A model generated the notes under the pieces. That model was given only the letters and a program-made list of their open reading frames with translations, did no database searches and was not told the origin of the DNA. This document shows positions 24,362-32,292 of a stretch of 64,000 bases of DNA, in pieces (position 1 is the first letter of the stretch; every line of letters starts with the position of its first letter). The translations under genes were made by a program, and so were the position numbers. Source of the stretch: Streptomyces monashensis (GTDB lineage: Bacteria; Actinomycetota; Actinomycetes; Streptomycetales; Streptomycetaceae); assembly GCF_001866665.1 (NCBI RefSeq), contig NZ_MLYO01000012.1, positions 124,001 through 188,000 of the forward strand. The letters run 5' to 3'.

Positions 24362-25597
24362 CTAGAGGACAGCGCTCCGCTCGGCCAAGTCACGCAAGGC
24401 TTCAGGCACTCGGGGACCGGAGAGTTGGATCAAGTCTCGAATGACCCCGCGGGCAAGGTGGTGGTCTTGGATTTGCTCGGGCGCCAAAGCCTCGGCCTCC
24501 AGGATCGCGGCTGTGGCCTCGCCGACGTGTCGCCGCTGCGCGTGTGCTCGCGCCACGTCAAGCAAGAAACGCGACTGCCGCTCGGGCGACAGGCCCGATG
24601 TGTCAACGTCCTGGGCCACCTCCAGGGCAAGCCCCGCATCCCCTAGCTCAACCGCTGTACTTACGGCGTGGACCTCCACGTTCGTCGGCCCAAACTCCGT
24701 GTCAAAGTCGTTGCGGTCCTCACCCAACCGAGCCGCGATCCCTCGCGCCCGCTCAATGTGTTCATGGGTCCGTCCCCGATTCCCCTCCCTCGCGTTGATC
24801 ACCGCTAGGACCAGGTTCATTGCGCCCAACAGCGACAGTTCTTCAGGCGGGCACGCTGGGGCCTCTGCCCTTGGCGCCATGACGGCTACTGCGGACTTCG
24901 CTGCCTGCTCGGCCTGCTCCATGTGCTGTTGCCGCATGAAGGCATGCGCCATGCGGAAGAGGCTCGCAACGACCTCCAGGGGCTGTCCCGCAAGTTCGGC
25001 TGCTTGCAGTGCCCGGTCTGCCGCGATCCATGCCGCATCCGCCTGGTCCTGTCGCGTGAAGCTGGCTGCGGCTACCTGGTACGCCTTGGCGCGTAGAGAG
25101 TGAAGCTCCGTGCGCTCACCTGCGGGCGCGTGACGTACTGCGGTCTCGATGCTGGGCAGCAACTTGGCCAGATGATCGCTCAGCGCCGCGTAACTCGATG
25201 CGTGCACGAGAGTCCACGCCTCTTCGACCTGGTCACGGAAGTCGGCAAGCGACGGAGTCGGTTCGGCTGGAGGTTGCTGAAAGAGGCTGCCCAACGCGGG
25301 GTGACCTGTGAGGGCTACTCGTAGTCCGTCGAGGTCGTTGCTCCTCGCCGGGGCCTCTGGTTCGGCTTCCTCTGCTGGGGGAGCGTCTGGCCGAAGCTCT
25401 CGCACCGACACGTTGAGCGCGTCAGCCAGAGCTTGCAGAACCGACAGTCGCTCGACGGGCTGTACGCCTCTTTCGACCTGAGACACCCAGCTCTCTGAAC
25501 GCCCCATCGCGGCGGCAAGGTCGCTCTGCGACATGCCTGCGGCGCGGCGCAGCTCCTTGACCCTCGGGCCTAGGGCCGCGGTGTCGGAAGTTGTCAC
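24362..25597 (-). CDS. XRE-family regulator with TPR-like region
   Basis: A 411-residue protein. The N-terminal helix-turn-helix (residues 10-65, with MSQSDLAAAMGRSESWVSQ as core) is followed by an Ala/Pro/Glu linker and a long alpha-helical tail of TPR-like repeats from about 110 to the end. This architecture is common among regulators of Streptomyces mobile elements. GTG 25597 overlaps the stop of the upstream monooxygenase-like gene (GTGA), so the two are co-translated. It probably controls the divergent transfer operon through the repeats at 25970-26007. Confidence 0.83.
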   Translation of the reverse strand: MTTSDTAALGPRVKELRRAAGMSQSDLAAAMGRSESWVSQVERGVQPVERLSVLQALADALNVSVRELRPDAPPAEEAEPEAPARSNDLDGLRVALTGHPALGSLFQQPPAEPTPSLADFRDQVEEAWTLVHASSYAALSDHLAKLLPSIETAVRHAPAGERTELHSLRAKAYQVAAASFTRQDQADAAWIAADRALQAAELAGQPLEVVASLFRMAHAFMRQQHMEQAEQAAKSAVAVMAPRAEAPACPPEELSLLGAMNLVLAVINAREGNRGRTHEHIERARGIAARLGEDRNDFDTEFGPTNVEVHAVSTAVELGDAGLALEVAQDVDTSGLSPERQSRFLLDVARAHAQRRHVGEATAAILEAEALAPEQIQDHHLARGVIRDLIQLSGPRVPEALRDLAERSAVL

Positions 25598-25914
25598 TTC
25601 TCGGCCCCGGTCGGGTACTTGCCAGCGTACGGCTGGAGGCGGTCAACCTCGGTCTTCTCGACGTACTTGTCCCGCTCCGTCAGGAAGTGACGCGTGTGCG
25701 GCTGGCGCTCGTGCTCCTCGAAGGCGGCTCGATCGGCGTACAGCTCGAAGAAGATCCGCTCATTGGGGGCTCCCTCGACCTCGTGGCACGCGTACACCAA
25801 CGTGCCCGGCTCGTGTGCCTGGATCCCTGCGGCGGTCTCTCGGATCAGCGTGTCAAACGCCTCGCCAGCGCCGCTGCGAAGAGTGAAGCGGACAAAAAGC
25901 CCGTAAGTGCTCAT
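25594..25914 (-). CDS. Antibiotic biosynthesis monooxygenase (ABM)-domain protein
   Basis: A 106-residue ferredoxin-like alpha-beta protein matching the ABM family (VRFTLRSGAGEAFDTLIRET at the start, then PGTLVYACHEVEGAPNERIF and FEEHERQPHTRHFL). Family members act as cofactor-free oxygenases or heme-degrading or sensing proteins. It is the first gene of a two-gene unit with the XRE regulator, so a ligand-sensing or redox role in controlling the element is conceivable. The residues do not identify a substrate. Confidence 0.78.
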   Translation of the reverse strand: MSTYGLFVRFTLRSGAGEAFDTLIRETAAGIQAHEPGTLVYACHEVEGAPNERIFFELYADRAAFEEHERQPHTRHFLTERDKYVEKTEVDRLQPYAGKYPTGAEK

Positions 25915-25969
25915 TTATTCCTCCCTTGCCTTCGTGCTCAGTCTCGCAGACCCGGAGTTCCGCTACTAG

Positions 25970-26012
25970 TCGCAGTTTTTCTGTTGACTCGCAGTTTTTC
26001 TGCGAGTAGCTT
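25970..26012 (+). promoter_or_regulatory. Operator-promoter of the transfer operon
   Basis: TTGACT (25984-25989) and TAGCTT (26007-26012) with a 17-bp spacer form a promoter. TCGCAGTTTTTCTG occurs twice (25970-25983 and 25989-26002), 19 bp apart. The second copy lies in a perfect inverted repeat ACTCGCAG-TTTTT-CTGCGAGT (25987-26007) that fills the spacer. A repressor bound there would block the promoter; the divergent XRE protein is the obvious candidate. Confidence 0.75.
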
Positions 26013-26107
26013 CGGTGGTGTCGCAAGAACAAGGCGCCCCCGGGCTACGTGCCATCCGCCAAGATCACGACGCAGCCCGGGGCTCATCCCAAGAGGGAGA
26101 CTCCAGA

Positions 26108-26440
26108 ATGCCGTCATTCAAGATCGACGTTTCGACCGCTGTGGTGTTCGTGGCGACCGCCCCGGAGGCCAAGATGGTCAACAAGAAGACCGGTGAACGG
26201 GCCGTGGACCGGGAGACCGGTGCGGACCTGTCGACCGTGGGTCTGCTGGTCTCGGATGAGGGGGAGGGGAACCTCTACCAGGTGACCGTGCCGGAGACCG
26301 GTCTCCCCAAGGGGCTGACGCCGGGTACGCCCGTGGCCGTGACGGGTCTGAAGGCGCGTGACTGGGAGAACGAGTTCAACGGTCAGAAGCGTCACGGGAT
26401 CTCGTTCCGCGCGGTCGCGGTCACCCCGCTGGGGGCCTGA
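26108..26440 (+). CDS. SCO3933-family AICE regulatory-type protein
   Basis: The 110-residue protein begins at ATG 26108 after a GAGGGAGA ribosome-binding site. It is beta-rich with no membrane segment: MPSFKIDVSTAVVFVATAPE at the start and GLKARDWENEFNGQKRHGIS near the end. This is the conserved small protein that precedes the FtsK/TraB gene in many Streptomyces AICEs and is usually called a regulatory or replication accessory protein. The fold resembles OB-type single-stranded-DNA binders, but that is my inference. It is separated from the transfer gene by 2 bp. Confidence 0.75.
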   Translation: MPSFKIDVSTAVVFVATAPEAKMVNKKTGERAVDRETGADLSTVGLLVSDEGEGNLYQVTVPETGLPKGLTPGTPVAVTGLKARDWENEFNGQKRHGISFRAVAVTPLGA

Positions 26441-26442
26441 TC

Positions 26443-27780
26443 ATGACCGACGTAGCTGCCTGGTTCGAGCTGGGAGGTGCCGCGGCTGGTGTCGGTGGGC
26501 TCGGCTATGCCAAGGCCCGTGCCCCGCGCGTGTACTGGTCGCTGGTGGGTCTGCCGGTCACCTGGTCCCGGTTCACCTGGAACTACAACTCCACGATGGA
26601 GGTGTGCGGGCTGACGGTGCAGCCGTCTCGCCTGCGGGCGTTCATGACCCGGAACGTTGCCCGTCGGGAGGTGCGGCCGGTGCCGCCGAAGGTCCGCCGG
26701 GTTAGGCCGACCATGACCGGTCTGAGGATTACGCTGCGGCTTCCGGCGGGCCTGGAACCGGCCGACCTGGCTGCCGCCTCCCAGCGGCTCCGGCACGCCT
26801 TCGGGGTGCAGTCGGTGACCGTGGTGGAGACCAAGCCGGGGTACGTCGAACTGAGGATGACCGGGTACGACGTGCTTCGGCGGGTCCGGCTTCCTCGCTC
26901 GGCCCGCCCTCGTGACCTGGTCGTCCCTGTCGCGCTGCGGGAGGACGGCACGGTCTTCGAGCGGGACTACCGCAAGGTGCCGCATGCGCTGACGCTCGGG
27001 GCGAACCAGTCCGGCAAGTCGGTGTATCAGCGCAACCTGGTCAAGGGTCTGGCGCAACTGCCGGTCGCTCTGGTCGGGATCGACTGCAAGCGCGGGGTGG
27101 AGCACAGTGCCTATACGCCGCGGCTGTCGGCTCTGGCCACCGATCCGCAGAGTGCCGGGTACCTGATTGACGCTCTGGTCGGCGAGATGGAAGACCGCTT
27201 CGACCTGCTTTCCCTCCATGGTGTCTCCGATGTGTGGGCTCTGCCGGACAAGGTCCGCCCGGTCCCGCTCGTCGTCCTGGTCGATGAGGTGGCTGAGCTG
27301 TTCTGGGTGACCTCGAAGAAGGATGAGGCGGCTCGGGACCGCACGGTCATGCAACTGGTCCGGCTGGCTCAGATGTCCCGTGCGGTCGGGATCTACCTGG
27401 AGGTGTGCGGCCAGCGTTTCGGCTCCGACCTCGGCAGGGGCGCGACCACGCTGCGCGCTCAGCTCACCGGGCGGGTCGTGCACCGGGTCAACGACAAGCA
27501 GACCGCCGAGATGGGCTTGGGAGACATCGCCCCGGACGCGGTCTCTGCCGTGACCGTGATCCAGCCGGATCGCCCCGGTATCGCGGTGGCCGGTGACACC
27601 TCCGGCGGCTGGTCCCGCATCCGCACCCCGGAAACCACCCCCGAACAGGCCGCGGCTGTCTGCCGCGAGTTCGCCCACCTGACGCCGGAGTTGCCGTTCC
27701 TGGCACCGTTCCGGCCCGTCCTCGGCATCCCGACCCCGAAGGACGCACCGGCTGTCGAGTCCATCCCGGCCGCTCCCTGA
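26443..27780 (+). CDS. FtsK/SpoIIIE-type DNA translocase for conjugative transfer (TraB-like)
   Basis: A 445-residue motor protein. An N-terminal region with one possible membrane-associated segment is followed by a RecA-like ATPase: Walker A GANQSGKS at 186-193 and Walker B LVVLVDEVAE at 276-285. In Streptomyces such a single FtsK-like protein moves double-stranded DNA between mycelial compartments, replacing a type IV secretion system. It leads the transfer/spread operon. It is shorter than plasmid TraB proteins but of normal size for AICEs. Confidence 0.9.
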   Translation: MTDVAAWFELGGAAAGVGGLGYAKARAPRVYWSLVGLPVTWSRFTWNYNSTMEVCGLTVQPSRLRAFMTRNVARREVRPVPPKVRRVRPTMTGLRITLRLPAGLEPADLAAASQRLRHAFGVQSVTVVETKPGYVELRMTGYDVLRRVRLPRSARPRDLVVPVALREDGTVFERDYRKVPHALTLGANQSGKSVYQRNLVKGLAQLPVALVGIDCKRGVEHSAYTPRLSALATDPQSAGYLIDALVGEMEDRFDLLSLHGVSDVWALPDKVRPVPLVVLVDEVAELFWVTSKKDEAARDRTVMQLVRLAQMSRAVGIYLEVCGQRFGSDLGRGATTLRAQLTGRVVHRVNDKQTAEMGLGDIAPDAVSAVTVIQPDRPGIAVAGDTSGGWSRIRTPETTPEQAAAVCREFAHLTPELPFLAPFRPVLGIPTPKDAPAVESIPAAP

Positions 27781-27862
27781 TCACCCCTGCTCCACGGTCG
27801 GCGTGACCGCCTCGCGCCAGGTCCCTACCCGAGCCATGCCTGAAGCAAGGAGATCACCCGTC

Positions 27863-28069
27863 ATGTGCCCGCACTGCGAGGACTTCGCCCGCACGGTGCT
27901 GATGCTCGGCCAACTCGCCCTCTACGCCGACATGACCAGCGCGGATCAGGACTTCATCGACGCCATCGGCCCGTCCCTGGCCGTGTCGCTGCCGGAGCCG
28001 CCGCCCGGCGTCTTCCCGCCCGGCTACGACCCGAACGAGGGGCCCGAGTACCCCGGCCAGGAGCGGTGA
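27863..28069 (+). CDS. Small acidic AICE protein
   Basis: ATG 27863 follows AAGGAGA. The 68 residues begin MCPHCEDFARTVLMLGQLAL and end in a Pro/Gly-rich acidic tail. A CxxC pair (residues 2 and 5) could bind zinc. The function is unknown; it sits between the DNA pump and the other small operon proteins. Confidence 0.65.
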   Translation: MCPHCEDFARTVLMLGQLALYADMTSADQDFIDAIGPSLAVSLPEPPPGVFPPGYDPNEGPEYPGQER

Positions 28070-28071
28070 CC

Positions 28072-28266
28072 ATGGCCACCGCGAAGAGGCCCGCCACCCG
28101 CCGCAAGGCGGCTCCGCCGGAGCCTGAGCCTGCGAAGTGCCCGGTCTGCAAGGGCACCGGAGAGGTCTCCCGCACCGTCGGGGTCGGCCGCAAGCACCGT
28201 GCGGTTGGGGCTCAGACGGGCCTGTGCCTGAACTGCCTTGGCTCCGGCGACGCCCCCGCCGACTAG
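28072..28266 (+). CDS. Small zinc-ribbon-like AICE protein
   Basis: The 64-residue product has a basic N-terminus and two CxxC knuckles (KCPVCKGTGEV and GLCLNCLGSGD) like the DnaJ central domain. It starts 2 bp after the previous gene. Such zinc-ribbon ORFs recur in AICE transfer operons without known function. Confidence 0.65.
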   Translation: MATAKRPATRRKAAPPEPEPAKCPVCKGTGEVSRTVGVGRKHRAVGAQTGLCLNCLGSGDAPAD

Positions 28267-28347
28267 CCCCGCTGCCGAGACCGGGCGGCCGACCACCAAC
28301 CGCCCGCCCTGGCCCCGTCCCGATCACCAGAACGGAGACGCCTCACC

Positions 28348-28620
28348 ATGTCTCAGCCGCTGACCACCTTGGACGATCTCACCGCGGATGACTTCCTGCG
28401 TCGGCTCGCTGCACTGCGAGATCAGCGGGAACAGATCGACCGGGACATCCGCGCCTGCCTGGCCTACGCGCGGGAGTTCACCGGCCCCCGTCCGTACACC
28501 CTGGCCTCGCTGGCTGAAGCGGCCGGACTGTCCATCTCGGGCGTTCGCACCGCCTACACCCCGGCCGACTGTGAGGCCGTGGCCCGTGCGCTGGGCCGCG
28601 CTCCCCGGAGGCGGGGATGA
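28348..28620 (+). CDS. Small helix-turn-helix-like AICE protein
   Basis: A 90-residue protein with a coiled-coil-like front (LRRLAALRDQREQIDRDIRA) and a helix-turn-helix (YTLASLAEAAGLSISGVRTA). It overlaps the next start (ATGA) and follows ACGGAGA. It probably binds DNA; its target is unknown. Confidence 0.68.
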   Translation: MSQPLTTLDDLTADDFLRRLAALRDQREQIDRDIRACLAYAREFTGPRPYTLASLAEAAGLSISGVRTAYTPADCEAVARALGRAPRRRG

Positions 28621-29252
28621 CCCGGCCCACTGGGCGCCTCCGCCCCGATGCCGTCCTCGTACAGGCCGTGATTGCCGGGGCCCTGTCCTTCGCCCACCTG
28701 CACGACCTTGCCGCCGCGGCCGGACAGTCCGGCTGGAAGGCCTGGGCCTACCCCGTCTCGGTCGACCTGCTCCTCGTCGCCGCCTGGCGCAGGCTGCGGG
28801 TGCAGCGCTCCCGGCTGGCCTGGTGCTGGTTCCTCGTGGCCCTGGTCGCCTCACTCGGCGCCAACGTCGCCACCGCCGGATTCCTCGACCTGGCCAACCC
28901 GCCCGCACTGCTCCGCCTCGGCATCGCCGGATGGCCCGCCCTCGCCTTCCTCGGCGGCACCCTGCTCGCCCACTCGCCCACACCCGACCCGGCCGACAAC
29001 CCGGCGCCGGTTCGGCCGGCACCCACAGCACCCGCACCCGACCCGGAGCCGGAGCAGATCACCGCCCCGGAGCCCGCTCCGGCTCTGCCGGAAACGGCCC
29101 CGGCTGTGCCGCCCGCGCTGGTCGAGCACGCCCGCAAGGTCGCCGCCGACCACCGCACCCGCACCGGCACGGACATCGACACCGCCACCCTGCGCGCCCG
29201 GCTCGGCGTCCCTGACGACCTCGCCGGGGCCATCGCCGCCCAACTCGCCTGA
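28617..29252 (+). CDS. DUF2637-type membrane protein, spread family
   Basis: A 211-residue protein. About four hydrophobic segments fill the first 125 residues (VIAGALSFAHLHDLAAAAGQ is characteristic of DUF2637). A Pro/Ala-rich linker and a C-terminal winged-helix-like region (VEHARKVAADHRTRTGTDID) follow. DUF2637 proteins in Streptomyces plasmids act in spread of DNA within recipient mycelium (SpdB-like). Translation is coupled to the preceding gene. Confidence 0.75.
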   Translation: MTRPTGRLRPDAVLVQAVIAGALSFAHLHDLAAAAGQSGWKAWAYPVSVDLLLVAAWRRLRVQRSRLAWCWFLVALVASLGANVATAGFLDLANPPALLRLGIAGWPALAFLGGTLLAHSPTPDPADNPAPVRPAPTAPAPDPEPEQITAPEPAPALPETAPAVPPALVEHARKVAADHRTRTGTDIDTATLRARLGVPDDLAGAIAAQLA

Positions 29253-29271
29253 CACCCAAGGAGGTTCAACC

Positions 29272-29451
29272 ATGCGCCCGTCCATCGAGTCCGCTCTGAA
29301 GCGGTCTGCCGAACTCACCCGGAGCAACCGGCTCGTTGACGCCGTGGCTACGGCTGAAGCCGCGATGAACCAGGCCACCGGCGACGAGCACGCCGAGATC
29401 CGGCAGTGGCTGACTGACCACGCCGACGACTTCACCGGGTCGGAGGGCTGA
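29272..29451 (+). CDS. Small helical AICE protein
   Basis: ATG 29272 has a perfect AAGGAGG ribosome-binding site. The 59 residues form two predicted helices (SALKRSAELTRSNRLVDAVA and GDEHAEIRQWLTDHADD). No family is recognised. It lies between two spread genes. Confidence 0.65.
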   Translation: MRPSIESALKRSAELTRSNRLVDAVATAEAAMNQATGDEHAEIRQWLTDHADDFTGSEG

Positions 29452-29452
29452 C

Positions 29453-29638
29453 GTGCGCCCGAACCGCTTCTACGACGTGATCCGCATCGGGCCCGTTCAG
29501 GTCGGCTCGTACAACAACGGCCGTGGTCAGATCCGGCACGCCGCCGCCTGCACCGCCCCGAAGTGCGGCTTCTCCACCGACCACGGCGACCGCTCGGCCG
29601 CCGAACTCGCCGCCCGCACCCACCACTGCACCGCCTGA
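29453..29638 (+). CDS. Mobile element transfer protein, SpdA-like
   Basis: The 61-residue product (GTG 29453) matches the small SpdA family: FYDVIRIGPVQVGSYNNGRG, then HAAACTAPKCGFSTDHGDR and a final ELAARTHHC. The conserved Cys and His may bind zinc. SpdA of pSAM2-type elements affects pock size, that is intramycelial spread. Confidence 0.82.
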   Translation: MRPNRFYDVIRIGPVQVGSYNNGRGQIRHAAACTAPKCGFSTDHGDRSAAELAARTHHCTA

Positions 29639-29657
29639 TCCGGAAGGAGACCCGCTC

Positions 29658-29975
29658 GTGTTCACCCCGAAGTACCCGACCCCGGACACCGCCCCGGCAC
29701 CAACCGTCATCCAGCCGCAGGCCCCCGCCCTGGCCCCGGCCCCTGCCGTACAGGCCCCGGCCTTGATCGCGCCCGTGGCCCCGGTCCCGAACCGGCCGAC
29801 CATCCAGCTCACCCCCGGCACCGCGCTCGCCCTCGTCGGCGGTGGCACCGCCGTGGTCCTCGTCGTCGGCGCGGTCCTGGTCTCGCTCCTGCTGGCGGTC
29901 GCCATCACCGGCATGTCCGTCGCCGTGACCGCTGTCGTCCTGCGCTCGCTCGTCAACAACCAGAAGGGTCACTGA
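29658..29975 (+). CDS. Spread membrane protein (SpdC-like)
   Basis: GTG 29658 follows GGAAGGAGA. A 50-residue Pro/Ala-rich cytoplasmic-like front precedes a long hydrophobic hairpin (GTALALVGGGTAVVLVVGAV and LLLAVAITGMSVAVTAVVLR). This layout and its place next to SpdA fit the SpdC group of small membrane spread proteins. Confidence 0.7.
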   Translation: MFTPKYPTPDTAPAPTVIQPQAPALAPAPAVQAPALIAPVAPVPNRPTIQLTPGTALALVGGGTAVVLVVGAVLVSLLLAVAITGMSVAVTAVVLRSLVNNQKGH

Positions 29976-29976
29976 C

Positions 29977-30213
29977 ATGGGCTTGTTCAGCCGCAAGAGC
30001 AGCACGCCGGAACCCGCCCGCAACGAGGAGATGGTGGAACTCGGCCGCGAGTACGCCATCGCCCGCCGCCACCGCGACACCAAGGCCATGAACCGGATCA
30101 TGCGGCAGGTCGGCAACGACAAGGACGTGACCGACCTGAGCGACTTCCGCGCCGGCCAGGAGTCCTACGACTCCATCCCGCCCATCCCCCGCGGCCGCAA
30201 CCGCCGCCGCTAA
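29977..30213 (+). CDS. Small charged AICE protein
   Basis: A 78-residue basic protein (MGLFSRKSSTPEPARNEEM at the start, RGRNRRR at the end) with one central helix. It begins 1 bp after the previous stop. Unknown function; it is typical of the operon in related elements. Confidence 0.65.
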   Translation: MGLFSRKSSTPEPARNEEMVELGREYAIARRHRDTKAMNRIMRQVGNDKDVTDLSDFRAGQESYDSIPPIPRGRNRRR

Positions 30214-30219
30214 CGGCCC

Positions 30220-30256
30220 CCGGGGCGGCTCTCTCGCCAAAGAACCGCCGCCCCGG
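30220..30256 (+). terminator. Stem-loop within the transfer operon
   Basis: CCGGGGCGG pairs with CCGCCCCGG over a 19-nt loop, starting 6 bp after a stop codon. It may terminate part of the transcripts of the spread genes before the Rep gene group. Confidence 0.55.
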
Positions 30257-30304
30257 ACGCCTCCACCCATTCCTGATCCACGGACCCGAAAGGGAAGCCC
30301 CATC

Positions 30305-30487
30305 ATGCCTCAGCGCGCCCTGAACACGCCCGTCTGCCGCGACTGCGACGGCTTCTCCACCGCCGCCATCGACACCGGCACCCGCAACACCGACGGCACC
30401 CGCGCCACCCTCCGCGTGAACTGCCCGACCTGCAAAGGCACCGGCCACACCGCCCCCGCCCCGGCGCTCGCCCGGGCTGGGAGGTGA
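30305..30487 (+). CDS. Small zinc-ribbon-like AICE protein
   Basis: The 60-residue product has CRDCDGF and NCPTCKGTGH, a two-knuckle zinc ribbon similar to the one at 28072. GGGAAG precedes the start. The function is unknown; both paralogue-like proteins lie in the same operon. Confidence 0.62.
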   Translation: MPQRALNTPVCRDCDGFSTAAIDTGTRNTDGTRATLRVNCPTCKGTGHTAPAPALARAGR

Positions 30488-30492
30488 TCGGC

Positions 30493-30699
30493 GTGTTCCG
30501 CAAGCCCTCCAGCGACCTGTACCCCACCGAGGAAAAGCCCGGCCTGCGCGTCCGCGGCGGCACCCGCTACACCAGCTCGCAGGGCGACTACGTGTGCGGC
30601 AGCTGCGGCGCGGAGGACCACGCCAACGGCGACGACAACGTCAAGGCCCTGGTCGAGGACTACACCGCCAACCACGGCCCCTCGCACGGAAGGAAGTAA
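30493..30699 (+). CDS. Small AICE protein with a Cys pair
   Basis: GTG 30493 has GGGAGG at good spacing (GTG 30484 has poorer spacing). The 68 residues contain YVCGSCGAEDHANGDDN, again a single CxxC knuckle. It ends 4 bp before the Rep gene. Confidence 0.6.
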   Translation: MFRKPSSDLYPTEEKPGLRVRGGTRYTSSQGDYVCGSCGAEDHANGDDNVKALVEDYTANHGPSHGRK

Positions 30700-30703
30700 C
30701 CGC

Positions 30704-32092
30704 GTGACCACCGCCACTACGGCGGGCCTGGACCCGGTCACCCTCGCCGATGTGCTGAGGCTGGCCGGGTCTCCGGACTACGTCCGCATCCAGGACCAGA
30801 TCCGCCGTACCGGCGGCTGCTCCGACCCGATCCACCTGCAAGGCTCCACCGTCACCCGCGACACGGTCACCGGGCAGGTCCTGCACCACTACTCGACCGA
30901 CACCGAACCCGGCGGACGGCTCCGCCTCGCCTGCGGCAACCGCCGCGCCTCCCGCTGTCCCTCCTGCGCCTGGACCTATGCCGGAGACACCTACCACCTC
31001 ATCCGCGCCGGACTCGTCGGCGACCCGACCAAGGGCACCCCCGAAACGATCAGGGATCACCCCCGCGTCTTCGCCACCCTCACCGCCCCCTCGTTCGGCC
31101 CGGTCCACAACCGGCACGACAACCGGCCCTGCCGGTGCGGCACCCGACACAGCGAGGACGCGCCCGAACTCGGCACCCCGCTCAACCCCGACACCTACGA
31201 CTACGCGGGCGCCGTGCTGTGGAACAACCACGCCTCCGACCTGTGGCGCTACTTCACGATCTACCTGCGCCGCGAGATCGCCCGTCACGCTGGCCTCACC
31301 CAGAAGGAAGCCCACGCACAGGCTCGCGTCTCCTTCGGCAAGGTCGCCGAGTACCAGAAACGCGGTGCCGTCCACTTCCACGCCGTGATCCGCTTCGACG
31401 GCCCCGACGGACCCGACAGCCCACCTCCGGCCTGGGCCACCCTCGACCTGCTCACCGACGCCATCCATGCCGCCGCGGCCCGGGTCCAGGTCGACGTGCC
31501 GACCGCCGGGGACCAGCCCGCCCGCAGCCTCACGTGGGGCAAACAGCTCGACGTGCGCCCGATCCGGGCCTTCGGCAAGGGCGAAGAGATCACCGAACAG
31601 GCCGTCGCCTCCTACGTCGCCAAGTACGCCACCAAAGCCGCCGAGACCACCGGCACCGTCGACCGCCGCATCGGCAACAAAGAGGCCCTGGCGCTGCTCG
31701 GCGTGCCCGACCATCCCGCCCGGCTCATCGCGGCATGCCTCGACCTGCACGCCCTCTACCCGGACCGGAAGCTTCGGGACTGGGCTCACATGCTCGGCTT
31801 CCGGGGCCACTTCTCCACCAAGTCCCGCCGGTACTCCACCACCCTCGGCGCCCTCCGCCAGGTCCGCGCCGACTACCGCGCCGCCCAGCAACGCGCGGCC
31901 CTCGGCCTGCCCGACCCCGACGACGAGACGGAGGCAACCACGCTCACCCTCGCCCACTGGACCTACGCCGGCCACGGCCACACTCCCGGCGAATCCTGGC
32001 TCGCCGCCAACATCCGCCGCGACATCCAGCACAACCGCGAGATCGCCCGCGACGAACTACCCGCCCTGCTCGCCGACGAAAGGAACTTCTGA
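30704..32092 (+). CDS. Rolling-circle replication initiator (RepSA-like)
   Basis: A 462-residue protein like RepSA of pSAM2. The HUH metal-binding motif is HFH at 224-226 (GAVHFHAVIR) and the nicking tyrosine is likely Tyr304 or Tyr308 (VASYVAKYATK). Two Cys clusters (C85/C88 and C143/C145) precede it. The protein nicks the double-strand origin after excision, allowing replication of the circular form. GTG 30704 follows GGAAGGAAG. Confidence 0.9.
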   Translation: MTTATTAGLDPVTLADVLRLAGSPDYVRIQDQIRRTGGCSDPIHLQGSTVTRDTVTGQVLHHYSTDTEPGGRLRLACGNRRASRCPSCAWTYAGDTYHLIRAGLVGDPTKGTPETIRDHPRVFATLTAPSFGPVHNRHDNRPCRCGTRHSEDAPELGTPLNPDTYDYAGAVLWNNHASDLWRYFTIYLRREIARHAGLTQKEAHAQARVSFGKVAEYQKRGAVHFHAVIRFDGPDGPDSPPPAWATLDLLTDAIHAAAARVQVDVPTAGDQPARSLTWGKQLDVRPIRAFGKGEEITEQAVASYVAKYATKAAETTGTVDRRIGNKEALALLGVPDHPARLIAACLDLHALYPDRKLRDWAHMLGFRGHFSTKSRRYSTTLGALRQVRADYRAAQQRAALGLPDPDDETEATTLTLAHWTYAGHGHTPGESWLAANIRRDIQHNREIARDELPALLADERNF

Positions 32093-32094
32093 CC

Positions 32095-32292
32095 ATGGCC
32101 TCAGAGCTGCCGAACCGGTTCCTGACCCCTGAGGACCTGGTCGAGATGTTCGAGCTTCCCAGCGTGGAGACGGTCTACCAGTGGCGCCGGAAGCACACCG
32201 GTCCCCGCGGCTTCCGGGTCGGCCGACACCTGCGCTTCGACCCCAGTGACGTGCGGGCCTGGGTGGACTCCCAGCTTGGGGAGGCTGCCTGA
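32095..32292 (+). CDS. xis: Excisionase (Xis), MerR/HTH_17 type
   Basis: The 65-residue protein is a single winged helix (FLTPEDLVEMFELPSVETVY, then FRVGRHLRFDPSDVRAWVD). It directly precedes and overlaps the integrase gene (TGATG), the standard xis-int order in AICEs. It would bend attL and attR to direct excision. Confidence 0.9.
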   Translation: MASELPNRFLTPEDLVEMFELPSVETVYQWRRKHTGPRGFRVGRHLRFDPSDVRAWVDSQLGEAA

